Below are positions 1 through 12,900 of a stretch of 64,000 nucleotides of DNA, piece after piece. Source of the DNA: Pyrocephalus nanus. Taxonomy: Eukaryota > Chordata > Aves > Passeriformes > Tyrannidae. The position numbers were made by a program, and so were the translations under genes. The DNA lies in NCBI GenBank assembly GCA_038380795.1, contig CM076268.1, positions 14,326,001 through 14,390,000 on the forward strand. The letters are read 5' to 3'. The notes beneath the pieces are model-generated. The model had not been told where the DNA came from, made no database searches, and saw only the letters and a program-made list of their open reading frames with translations. Position 1 is the stretch's first letter. Each line of letters begins with the position of its first letter.

Positions 1-877
1 TGAGAGCCTGTAAACGCTTTGTTTGAACAATGCTGGCACTGCTGACAGCACCACTGCCCAAGCAAAGCAGCCCCAGGCAAGAGAAAGCCAATATGGAAAA
101 GAGAATATTTATCAAAACCCCAGCAGCCCTCTCTAGGCAGCCTGCTGATGCACAGAGGGAGGAAGAGCAGAGAGGTCTGTGGAGCTCAGGCTTTCTGGAC
201 AAGAGACAGTCCCTGGGGGTGTTTGCAGGTGCAGAGGACAAACAGGGATGGGGGCAGGCAGAGCAGTGTGGGGAGGGGGCAGCAAGCATGAGGGGCTGGA
301 TCTGCCCCAGGCAGGGCTTCTGCCTCTTGCTTCAGACACCCACAGAAAGGCAGCTCTTGAGCAGGGCAGTGAGGCTCTCTGTACCCTACAGAAGTCTCTG
401 CACAGGATGTGACCTACTTAGGGACATCCTCTATCACCCTCCCTTCATGACAGCCTAGTCTAAGCCTATAAGGGCACCCTGCTCCAGAGCCTGTGATCCA
501 CACCCAGGCTGTGGAGCTCACAGCAGCTCTGCAGCTGACACTGTACAGGCACAGCTCTGCGATACGGGACACAGCCCAAACTGCCAGCACCTTCTCCCAC
601 ATACCCATGCACTACAAGAACGTCCCTAACAGTGCCAGTCTCAGGTCTTCTGGAAGTCCCAGCCAATTTCCTGACATGCTGCATGCTCAGGTCACACAGA
701 AACAGGGTGCATTCCCCTGCCACACGCTGAGTCATCACTGGGACAAGACACAAGCACAACCCTCCAGAAGCAGCACTCTCCTGGGACATCAGTGGCCCTC
801 TGAAACCCATGCAGTCCCACAAGTGAGCCCATACCACCACCAGGCAGGGGAGCCCCATAGGCATGGAAAGTACTTAC
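1..877 (-). other. SLIT1 intron 4, incomplete
   Basis: Unique intronic sequence after the exon 4 donor. I see no exon with LRR coding character, no repeat and no RNA gene here. The open frames are short, overlap each other on both strands and show no protein family. Confidence 0.7.
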
Positions 878-949
878 AGCCGTGAGAGCGCCTGATTGTT
901 CTGGAAGAGGAGCTCGGGCAGGGTGTGCAGCTGGTTGCGGTTCAGCCGT
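878..949 (-). CDS. SLIT1: SLIT1 exon 4 (LRR)
   Basis: A 72-bp exon with a CCCTGCAG acceptor and a GTAAGT donor. It encodes [16 protein letters not shown] and then NNQALSRL, nearly identical to mammalian SLIT1. Exon 5 was not found between here and position 1, so intron 4 exceeds 877 bp. Confidence 0.95.
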
Positions 950-3900
950 CTGCAGGGAGAGAAGAAAGCGTCAGGGTTTGAGGGGGCCAAAGCAATGACC
1001 CCACCTGCAACCCAGCCGGCTGTGGCAGGCACAGCTGGGTGCTTTGGCTCACTCAGGGGGCCAAGAGAGCAGAGCATCCCACCTGGCAAGGACACCCCCA
1101 TCCCGCCCACCACACTCCCAGGTGGGGACAACCAACAGGGCATTAATAGACTCACTCACAATGCTGTAATTACATGCAGAGAGGACTCCAAGCTGTTAAC
1201 TGCTGACTGCTGCTTAACTGCACTCTTAACCTGCTGCTCGCTCAGCTCCTCATATTTGCTCGAGCAGCTTGGGATTTTTAAACTGCTGAGCTATTTTACT
1301 GAGTACTGGACCAGAACTTAGGGCTCCCTCGCTAACACACAGGACAGCTGATACAGCAAAAGTGATTTCTGTTTAACCTGCTCCTCACCTCAAAAGCATC
1401 AGAAAAGACTTTAAGATCTATAGAAACAGAAATAGGTTTGCTTCTCACACTGTAAAATACTGCTGCCATGCAGAAGAGAAGCTGTTTGAAGTCCAGCAAC
1501 ACCAATACGTTTGAGTTTACGGCAAAACGAAAAGGATGCTCTTTGCAACTAAACCCAGTGGCCCCCCATCAACCCGCCTCCGTGCCCAGGCACTCACAGG
1601 CGCTCAAGCTCCTTCAAGTCATCGAACGCTCCACGCTCCACTGTGCTGATCTGGTTTTCCATCAGCTGCCTGCAGAGAGAAGGGGGTCAGCTTTCTGGAA
1701 AGGTGGTCCCCAGTGCCCCCATCATTTCTCTTGACCCAGGACCACCTCACCGCTATCTCCTCAACACAACCCAATCTCTTTCGCCCCTCTCTCTTCCAGC
1801 TGGAAGCCCACCACACTCAGCTCAACGCAATACCCTCCAGCCCTGCTGGGAGATGCCCTGAGCAAGAGGCTGACCATCTCTAGCAGCCCCAGGAGAGGCC
1901 ACAAGCCAAGCACAGTATCTGCCAAGGTCGGGGCAGGCAGCCCCTTATCCGAAACTCACAGGACGCGGAGCTGCTTCAGGCCAGCAAAGTCATTCTTGTT
2001 GATCCGCGTTATGTTGTTGCCATTGAGTTCCCTGCAGAGAGAAGAGACAGAAATCAGCAAAGAAGCAGTCAGGAGGTGGCCAGGCACTGGGCTTCCTCAG
2101 TACCTCCCCAAAAAAGGCAGACAGGGCCCAAAGGACAGCAGTGGCTGATGCAATTCTGTGCTTCTCACCAGGAATCGCAGGGCTGACCACTGGCTCCAGA
2201 GAGGACCCTCATCCTCAACAGTCAGCAGTGCTGGGCACGCAGAAGTCTGGCTGGCCAGCAGTGTGTAAGCTGCCATCTTTCATGGATCATACAGCAAAAA
2301 GAGGAAGGGGCTGTCTGTCTCCCTGTGTCCCCATGAGGGATGCCCCCCTTGGGACAGAAGCCCTAGAGCCCTCAGCAATGAAATAAGCCTGACTTGATGC
2401 ATATCACCCTGCTCTGGAAATGCAGCAAGCACCTGGTAGGGTCATCTCAAATATACAAAGATGCTCAGAGAAGACAGGACTAATAAGAAAATGAACAGAT
2501 GTCCCCCAGAACAGCGGGATCCCTCCAAATATCCAGCTGCAAGACACCTACATGCATCACAACCAGTTCAGTGTGCAGCCATCTCACACCTTCTACCCAG
2601 AGAATAAGCCACACTTCAAGTTTTACCTGCCAAGAGATGCACAGGACAAGATGCTTTGTGGCATCACTCTGTCAAGCAAAAGCCATGGGGGAGCACAGGG
2701 ACAGCCAGAGGAGAGATGCTGTCCCTCCTTTCTCTCCCTACTGGTGGAAATCAGGGGTGCCTACAAACAGCCCATGACATCTGTCCTGCCCAGACTCTGC
2801 TGAGCACCAGAGGACATTGTGTGCCTCATTGCTGGACACACACGTGGCAGGGGCTCTGCTCCCAGCCTGCTGGCTATACCTCCCCCAGTTCTCCTCAGCC
2901 ATGTTCTCCATCATGCTCCTGCTAGGATTATCCAGCTTTAAAATACATTGAGCTGGGAGCTGCAGAGATTTGCACCTCACAGCCTTAGTTTTGCCGAGTC
3001 TTTCCGCATTATGGGAAGTGATTACTGTAGGAAGAGCAGGACCATCAGCCCTGGGACCCACACTCTGCAGAGCCAGGGGTCCCTGTGCAACCCCCATTGC
3101 AGTCTCCCCCCTTGCCAGCATGAGGCACGGCAGTGTCTGCTCCTTGCCATGAGGCCAGTCTGCCCACGGCATGCGCTGGGGACAGAGGATGCCCACGGGA
3201 AAACAAGGGCTGGGGAAGACTCCCTTGCTGGAGATCCACTGTCTACCCTGAACATGGACACAGAAATGAAAACAAACTACAGGAGGGGGAGGCAGTCAAA
3301 GGAGAGATGAGCTGCTAGGGAAGGGAAGAGGCAGGAGAGTGTCACCCTGGAGCAGGCTGAGGTGCCTGGGCAGGACTCCAGCACCCAGGGCTCTGTAACT
3401 TCCTGAGCCCTGATAGCAGGAATGCCCTGTGACACATGAGGGGCTGAATACAAAGTCTATCATTCCCATTCAGAACCAAAGCTTCCCTCCACCTAGCTCT
3501 GCAGCCATGCGAGGGGCCAAGGTCAGCAGCGGGCTGGCCTCGGGCCGTCGAGCAGCGTGTAGGGCTGCTGGCTGTACCCAGCGCAGCCGCGCACCCCGGG
3601 GTGCTGTCATTGTCCTGCTGAAACGGCTGATAATGGCTAATGAGTTCCAGCTCACCATTATAGCCTCGTAATTACACCGCTATTCAGCGCAAAGATTGCC
3701 GGGCTCCTGCCATTATCCAGCCGTGTGCGCCTGTGTTGGGAAGGAGGTTGGGAGAGCACGTTACTAGGACACAGATGAATGCAAGCGGGAATGAATAGAG
3801 GTTCCTCAGCCCCAGTGATTAAACTGAAACCCACACTCGGGCTCTGCAGCCCCACGGCTCCTCCAGCTCCCTGTACGGCCAGCACGCAGTGAGCACAAGA

Positions 3901-6900
3901 TCACAGGGGCTCCAACCCGTAAGGATGTGCCCTGCAGGGCTCAATCCTGACCCTCTCCTGGGGAGCAAAAGCTATGGCCAGCATGTTAGTCCCAGGAACG
4001 AAGGACTGGGGTATGTCACATGTCTCATGTGTCACATATAGTGGCTTGGTACGTGAAGACGTGTGCCCACTTGATGGGCCACAGCCTCGGAGTCAGCTAA
4101 GGGCAGGGAGAAACCCCAGCTCCAGGATTTGTTTTCTCCAAATGTCTTAAAGGTTCCTTGCCTGGAAGAAGATTGCCTGGAAGCTCCCCAGGCACCCATC
4201 CCAGCTCCTGGCGAGGGAGGGTTCCCAGCAGGACTCCCATGTCACCTTCCTTTAAACATACCTAACATTACTCTGAATGCAGTGTGTAAATAGAAGTTGG
4301 GAAATCTCTGGTACTGCAGATAGACAGAGCAAAGAGGCTTAATTTAAAACTGCCCAACCTGAAAGCCAAGACCTACATATCAGCTTGCAAAGCCCAAGGT
4401 GAGCTTGGACCTCTCTGGGCTCCTCAGAGTCCCAGAATCCCAAAGCCTCAGCCAGAGGTAGAGCCCAGGCAAAGCAGAAACACCAAAGAGCCATGGACTG
4501 GAAATGGCCAGTCCCTCCATGTGCCAAAACCAGGCTCTGCCCTCTCTCCCAGGCACCTTCTGGGCCAGTGCAGCCAGAACCCAGACTTGAGCACCAGGAG
4601 GAACAGGCAGGACGAGCTATCCTGGGGGTCAGCTGTACTGCCCACCCAGCCCACCCCAGCCTGCATGGCTCCCTGAGCATCCTTGGGGTACTCCAGCACT
4701 GAGGCTGGTGGCAATCTCCAAGTGCCTTTGATAGATCCACTCCCCTGGGGACTGGGCCCTTCGTGCTCCCTGACAACTGCTCCCAGCATCCCTCCATGCC
4801 TTTGTTCAGGTAAATGATGGCCTTTGCAACCAAGATGGGAATGAACAGCAGGTAAAGCTTGTTTGTAAGGATGCCGAGGCAACACTGCCATTTAACTTCA
4901 TGACATTTTTTCCCCTCTAAAACCCCTTCAGTTCCTCATGGAGATAAATTACAGTCTGCAGTGCCCAGAAAGCCAGATCCCTGCTGCTCAGCTGCTCACC
5001 CGCTGCCTCCATGCCCTTTCCTAGTGAAGCGAAACACCCTGCCCTGCTCCACGGAACAGAGCTTCAGTAAGGACTGATGTGTCTGGGGAGCTGCCCTGCA
5101 GATTGGTTGCATTTCTGGACTGTGACTTGAAAGCAGAGACAGCGTGTGCTCTTTCCATGTTAATCCAAAGGGTTTAACAGGAGAAAGCATCCTCAAGTTC
5201 ATCCAGGCTGCCTTCCTCTGCCCCTCAGCACTCCAAATCTCACACTGCCACTGGTGAGCCAGTGAATTTTTATATGCAACCTTCAAGTTTCAGAAACCCC
5301 CCCCTCCCATTTTGCTCTGGGAATAGAAAAGTCATTAAAACAAGCAGTCCCTTTGCTACACTGCTTGTGGATCATCCCACTCCCAGATGGGATGTCTGTG
5401 CTGCAGCAGGGTTCGTTAGACTGGATTTGCATAGTCTGGGTTTATATTTGGTTTCTAGCTTTGGATGGCTTATTCCATTCCCAGGGGGTCTGATATGTCT
5501 TTTCCCTTTGCAGGGTTTGGAGCTACACTAACTCCGTAACAACCTCAGAGAGCACAAATGCTGAGAGTTAATTTATTAAATACAGCCAACATGAGTGATA
5601 TTTCCCTGGGCACTGATTTATCAGAAGCGGGAAGGAGCAGACAGTGCAATCCCACTATCCATACTCCATTGCAAAGCATCAGCTATTCAGCACACACGTG
5701 ACTCCTGTCCTTGTGGCTTAGCTCCGCTCCACTCTCCCACCGAGGCAGAAATCATAACTGCTGTGTTCCCTGGACTCCTGCTTTTAAGAAGGCAGAGGGA
5801 AAGTCCGTGAGTTGAATCCCAGCATTTGCACCCCAAAGCAGCAAAATGTGCCCCAGCCCTGTGAGCACCAGTATAGAGCAAGTGCCCACAGCACCCAGGC
5901 AGCGACTGCAGGGGCTGGCAGAGAAGGGTCTGTGCTCCTGCTGTGCCTGCTCTGAGGGCTGCTGCAGCCCTGGTGCCAACAAGGCTGGCAGTCCCATCTT
6001 TCATGTAATATGTCCCTCACTCCAGGGTCTTTTTGCTCGTGGCTCAGAGCACCAGCCCCTAAGGGCACGGCTCCCCTCCCAGCAGCTCATCCCAGAGTCC
6101 TGACCCCAGCTGGAGCCAGCAGTGCCAGATAATAATCAGGGAAGCGGAGAAATGAAGGCTGTAAGGTCATGCACCCCAAGCAGTACCTCTGCCACCCTCC
6201 ATCAATCCAGGCAGATGCATGCATTGCTCCTTCAGGGACAGAGACTGACGCTCCCCTGTGCCCTACTCCAGGACGCCACTGCTCCTGCCTCAAGGACGTT
6301 TTACAAAATCTGACCTGAACCCCTCTCACTGCAGATGAAATCCATTCCTGCCTGCCACCATGGTGCAGAGATCAGGCTGCTGCCTTGCCCATGCAGGCCC
6401 CTTTCCCATCCCCATCCCCCGCAACAAGCCACAAGCCCCAGGGGTATAGCCCTCCCTTGGGGCCTCTCTGCCTTGCACGGGCAGGACCCCCTCTGCTTGT
6501 GCTCCCATTCCACATCTGTGCTCCCACCAAACACTTTCCTTGAGTCTGCAGGCAACAACATCCTTTCTGTCAGTCCATTCTGCCTGTTCATCAAACCCAC
6601 TTTGAAATCTCAGCCCAGTCTCCAGTCCTCTTGCATCTCCCTCAGCCCGGTGGCATCTGCAACTGTCATAAGCAGCTCATGTCCCATCACACAGACACCT
6701 AATGGAAACATGGATGAGGCTCAGACCCCAGACTGACCCCTCTGCTCAGAACTGGGGGACAGAGCAGCTGCAACCTTTCATCCTACACTTTTATTGCATT
6801 TTTCAAGTCTTCTCAAGATTTCACCCAGCTGCTTAAATGTAACTGAGTCCCAGCACAGCCATGCTGAGCTGCTCAAGCAGCAAAAGGCAGGGTAAGAGCC

Positions 6901-9900
6901 TTTCCCAGTCCCAGGAGAGCTGGTTGCCTCCAGTGCTGGTACAGAGGGACGCTCACCCCATTCACCAGCTCCCTGCATCCCACATGGGCATGGCTGGGTG
7001 CTAACTCCATCTGGTATAAGGGGGTTACAGGGTGCTGCTGCCTGCTGCTTGGGGAAGGGACACTGGGCACCCACACCCTGGGCTGACACAGCTACACAAG
7101 GAGTTCAGCACCTTCTCCTCCTTTTCCTTCCCATCCCTGTTCTGACCAGACCCCTCAAGAATAGCAAAGTGCCTGCAGGATTCATCCAAGTCCCTTTAAG
7201 GATGCTGTACACCCCAGAGCAAACGCCTTGCCAGCACCACCCCTATGAGATGTCTGCAGGGTTATGTGCCCAACAGGGAGAGCCCCAAGAGCAGCTGTGC
7301 CCATCTCAGCATCACTGCCCTTAGCTGAAGGGGAACCCAGCCCCAAGCACAGCACTGGTCCCCAGAGCACAGGAGGCTCTGTAGGCTTTTACGAGGTACT
7401 ACAGCAGGTTATCAGCACGACAGATTTTTAAGTGTTACAAACAGCATCGATCATGAAGTAACAGTGAGGATCCGGAAGGCTTTCTGTTCTCCTAACTCCT
7501 CTCTGGGGTTTTCATGCCACAGCCATTAGCCACTCGCAGTCAGGGAATGCTTTACACTCACGCACGCATTGTGGTGTGTCACCTTCAGGTTAAAAATAAA
7601 TAAATAAGTAATCTCCCTCAACCCCCATGGGAGAGAGAAAAGGCAGCAGGTCATTTCTGTTTCACAAATGAGGAAACAGATAGCCATGAAAACAGCCTGG
7701 ATACCCGCAAAATTTGGCTTTTTGTGCTGTGCTGAGTAGCCTGGTAAGGAGCTGCGCTCTAGCTCATCCGCTTTCCAGGGCAGGGGAGTTTGCCCAGCCC
7801 TCAGGCTTCATCCTGCCACTCATTAGATTGAGTTTCAATCCATCCTGCATCTTCCTCAGCAAACCTCCTTGGTTTGGGAAGACACTTATTATAGATGCCT
7901 GCTCAATCCTGGACCAGCTGGGTCTCATGGTGCATCCCATTTAGGACTCAGGGCTTCCTCCTACGAAGAAACATCCAGGGCCAGGAGCTTGCATCTCTCC
8001 CACTCTTGGTGCCCAGGGCTGCTCCTTGGCTGCATCGCTTGAAAAATTAATTTCCCTTTTTTCTGATCTTCCTCCTCCTAGCAGCCTCTCTCCCCCATAG
8101 GACACTTGCCTCTGCTATTTTGAGCATCAAGTGCATCCAAAATGCATGCCAGGGAAGCAGACAGTCACCACAGTCTCAGAGTCTGAATGTGGCAGGGAGG
8201 TCTGAGATGGTACCGGAGGGGACAGCCTGGGACTGACCCTGTACCAACATGGAACAGAGGTTCCCTCCATCCCACCTCATTCCCTTATGGCTTCTAGCAG
8301 TGCTGCAACCCTAAGGACCTGGCTGCAAACTATCCTTCTCGCTGCTCACACTGCTAATTGCAGCCTGGTGCTATACAGCAGGAAAACCTCTGCTGCCCTC
8401 GCTGCTCCTGCCAATGCAGCCATCCCCTGATGTCCCCTGAGTGGGGACAGGGGCCAGCTGCCGGAGCTGGCCTTGAAGCTACTCACACTGGAAGCCTGCC
8501 AGGGAGCAGCGATCTGGGTCTGACATCCCCCGGGATGAGGCCATTTGCTAACGCACAACTGGTTTTTTACTGCTTTTCAGCAAAACATGCACAGAAACAT
8601 CTCCCTGCCTCTCAGGTTTTATGAAAGGTTATTGCAGTAGCAATAAAGAGGATGCGTCGTGGGGCTAAGCACTTCTGGAGCCGGCAGAGAACCATGAAGG
8701 ACTTGGAAGTGAGACAAAGACAGGCTCCCCTGGTTGCCCACCTCGCTGTCCTGTGCATGCTTGCTTCCCCAGGTTCCCAGGGAGCAAACTGGAGCAGGAA
8801 TACAGGAAAAGCCCCTCTCAATGCAGGGTCATGGGCTTTTACACCTTTCCCTGGACAGAACACCCTTTCTCTGCCCCCACCACCCTGGTGGCACCCCAAA
8901 TCCCCTCTGTTCCCTCAGGCTGTGGGCTCTGCTGCCCCTCGGGGGTGTCTTGTGCATCCTTGGCCTTTTATATCTGCCTCGCTCTTTCTCCCGGCTGGAG
9001 GTTCAATAGAAAACAATGAAGTAGGGGAGAATGAAACTCAAAGCTAATGCACATCCTGTAACGAGTCTGTAACTGGACTGTTTCTGTGTGCTACCCTGCA
9101 CTGGCACCACTGCCACTGTGCCCAGCTCACCCTGGAGCTGCAGGCTCTGGGGACAGCAGCAAGGATGTTTGAAGGTGCACACGAGAGACCCAGAATTAAA
9201 GCTGGGAACATTTCCCCTTCCTTGCTCCCACCTCAGCAGCAAGGAATTGCTGTTAGCAGTGCATCACTCTGAAGGAGCAAAGTGGCAGCACATTTAAGGC
9301 AAAAATATCTGTTTTAAAGGATGCAATAAAACAGAGCCAGGGAAGGGTTTATAGAGAAGCAATTGCTGTGTGGGGTGAGAAGTGGTCACCAGAGGCCAAT
9401 CCACCCAGCTTTATTGCCTGTTACTGGTGACTTTTCCCAACCAGGGGACAATAGATCCTCTGCTATCAGCCTCGACTTCAGTCAATACAAACACGACATA
9501 GTTTTTTAAACTAATATTTTTCCAGCATGCAATTCCATGGAGAGGGAGAACGCAGCGTTACCATGGTGATATATAGACAGCATCTGCCTTGGACGTAGCT
9601 GAAGGGAGAAATTGGAATAGAATTGCAAATTTCCTCTGTCCAGGAAGGCTCCCAAGGAAGCCACTGCAGCGGGCTGAGCAGGCTGCCTTCCCCAGCCAGT
9701 CCACATCCTCCCACTGCCCAGCACTAGTTCTCCCAAGAACTGAGGGCAGCGGGGCCAACCAAGTACTGCTCTGGCTGGATATAGGTCCTGCATCCTGCCC
9801 CAGAACTCTGCAAAACCTTCAAAGTGCCTCTACAACTAGTCTGCTCACTGCAAACTTGCCTGAGCACTTCAGGAAAGGGAGAGATTGACTCTCTTGAGGT

Positions 9901-12900
9901 GCTTCCTAAAACTGAACATTACCCGAAGCCCCTGAAAGGAGCAGCAGCCCAACAACTGGTGTGGAATGCACAAGTGCTGCTGCAATACACCAGCCTTGCT
10001 GCTGCAAGACATTTTGACTAACTGGTGAGAGGTAGATGCAGGTGAATGAATTAAACACGCTCTGAACAAGAGCTCACTGCTGGAATTTTGGCTGGGGATG
10101 GTTGGGCAGCATGTGAGTGCGCTTCAGGTGCAGCTGTCCTGGCATCACGTTCCCATGCCCGAAGGCTGGACCTCAGTGCATCTTCTTTTCACCAGTGCAC
10201 ACAGGGGGGTGGCAGAGCTGGCTGCAGCCTAGATGAGGCCCATTTCAGCACAGGCACACCCCAACTTTGGAAACAAGGCAAACAGAAGCCTTGATGAAAT
10301 GCTGAGGCCAGGTACCCTGAAAGGGAAAAGCCAGAGCCAAAGGGTGTGGAGACCCAGCTCTGCCTCCCTTCATACAGGGCAGAAGGGCACTGCACACCCC
10401 ATGGTGAGGTGGGGGATGTTCAGCCCATTGGAGAGGAGGCAAAAGGGGTGAGTAGGGCAATTCTCAGCTGTCAGCTGAAAACTTCAAAAGCAGGAGCACG
10501 TGCAACACCATTACACTCAATTCATCCCCCACATGCAAAGAACTGGACTGGAAGCTGCCATTTGATAGTGGCAAATCTGCACTGATCCTGCAGGCTTGGG
10601 GAGATCGCCCCACCTCTGTGACAGGGCAGTCTGCTCTTCAGAGACACTTTCAAAGGAAGAAAGAAAGAAAGAAAAGCAAGCTAATGGGGACAAGAATTGT
10701 GCCCTTCTCTCTGTGGCTGAGGCCTGAGGGACTCCTGGGAGCAGGTAACACTGTAGTGCTGGAGGATTATCATCCATCTTGCCTACGATGCCTTCAGGAC
10801 CGGCTCTATCATGCTTGCCAGAGGCATAGGCAGGAGGGCAGGCAGCCATGCAAAGTGCCCAGGGACTTTGCTGTTTCCCACCTTGCTGCAGCAAAACCCT
10901 CTTTGCTACGTGCATGATCCAATCAGAGGGAGGTGCATAAACCCCCATTTATGTTGGGATGCAGACTAGAAGGCACTTAGGGAGCAATGTGCCGTGCCCT
11001 GGTGCAAGGGAAGAGGGGTCCTGTGTCCCCTGCGCCCCATGTAGCCATCCCTCATGCTTCATCCTAAACACATCTGCAGCCCTTATCCTCAACCAGCATG
11101 GCACCAGGGAGATAGCTCATGGGAAACCCTGAAGCGGAAGACAAGATGATTTGTCCCCAGCCCATGATTCTCCAAAGCTGCAGTGACTCTGCAAGGCAAA
11201 TAATTCCCTCTTCAAAGGGAAAGGGTGTATTTCAAAAGCAGTGAAACTTAGACCTCACCACAGGGCATTGCTTGACTGAGCCTCCACAGTGACTTTGGCA
11301 GTGCCAGCAGGCATGGCTACAGCAGCAGTGCTGCCCTGTCCAGGGGTTTGACTGGAGGTTAGGTGGGAGACTGGAGAAAGCCTGGAGCCTCCAAACACTG
11401 CACTGCCATGCAACAGGTGAGAAATACAACAGCAGGGACACCAATGCTCACCGGCATACATGGCACGATTGGCATTGCTCATGCTGTGCATCTTGAGGCT
11501 TGGGAAAAGAGGCAGGCAGTGGAGAGCACTGATAAGAGGCTGATGACTTCCCACAGAGAGCATGGCCCTGGAGAGAGCAAGTCCCGAGCACAGACCCTGC
11601 TGCAGGCTCCTGTGGTTGCTAGCTGACCTCGCTCCATCAGGAGACTGAGAGGTTGCAGCCTCTTTACAGGGAACTCAAACTCACTTAAGAGATGTTACAG
11701 CAGGATTTCACTGTCGGAGATAGACGTGCTCTGCACAGACACCCTCAAGCACCTGCAAGGGTGTGCAACACAGTGGGAAGTAGTTATCCAACAGACAACA
11801 CCCACGAGAGAGCAGCATGACTAGCTCAGCCCAGCCAGCAGATCCAGCATCGCCAGCTGCATGAAAATACAAAAAACCCAATGCTGCTGGGTGGCGATGG
11901 ATATGGAGGACTAGATCAGTGGAGGCAGAACAGAGACACCAAACAGGGCCCACTGCCAGAGGGGGAGAAATGCCCTGCCAAGGCAGGAGTGAGACACCCA
12001 CCAGGGGCATCCTCCGTCAATCCACTCCAGCATTGCCTCATTTGAGCCGTGCTGAGCACCTGCCCGGCGGGCAGAGGTGGGGGCTCAATGCACACACTCC
12101 CCCAGCATCCGGCACACAGCAGCATGGAAAGCTGATGCTGAGGAGCCCTCCGAGCTCCCTGGAAGGCAGAAAGGGCTGGAGCAGGTTATACACAAACCTT
12201 GCCCCTGCTCTGGGTACAGAGGAAAGGGGGATCCTGTCTCAGACCTCAGAAACCGGGTCTATGGGATGGCAGCACACAGCAGCCTGGTTGCTGTGCTGGG
12301 TAATAATCATCTGTATGAGGATAATTATGGTGGGAGAAGAGAAAACTCCTCTGAAGTGGTATCCCACAGAGCTCCCAGCGCTTCATGCTGGGTGCAGCCC
12401 TGGCAGCTGCAAAGCTGCCTGCAGTCCCTCCCTGTATTCCCTGCCTGCGAGGTCTCTGCCCAGCTGCAAGCAAAGGGCACATTCACACTCCAGGAGCCCC
12501 AAGCAGCACAGCACGGGGCCAGAAGCCCCGTGTGTAGCTTCCCAGGATGCATCCCTCAGCTCTCCTGCCCAAGGAGGCATTAGCTCAACACTTCCCTGCA
12601 GTGCAAGACAGATGTAGGGACAGCCTGGCCCCAGGGCTTGGGATAGAGGGCTACTGTGCCACTATGCTCCACTGCAGTCACTGGGATGGGTCACCTGCTG
12701 CTACTGAGTGGAGGGGACAGGCTGGGGACAACCCTGCTCTCCTGCAGGGACTGGGGACACCTGCATGCCAGGAACCTGCTGCCTGCAGTGGATTGGACAT
12801 GGTCAGCTCATGCGGATCTCCTTGGGGTGGGGACCCCCTGCAGCCACAGGATCCCAAGCAGTTAAACCTGCCCAGCCAGGAGCAGTAGCAAAGAGGCACC

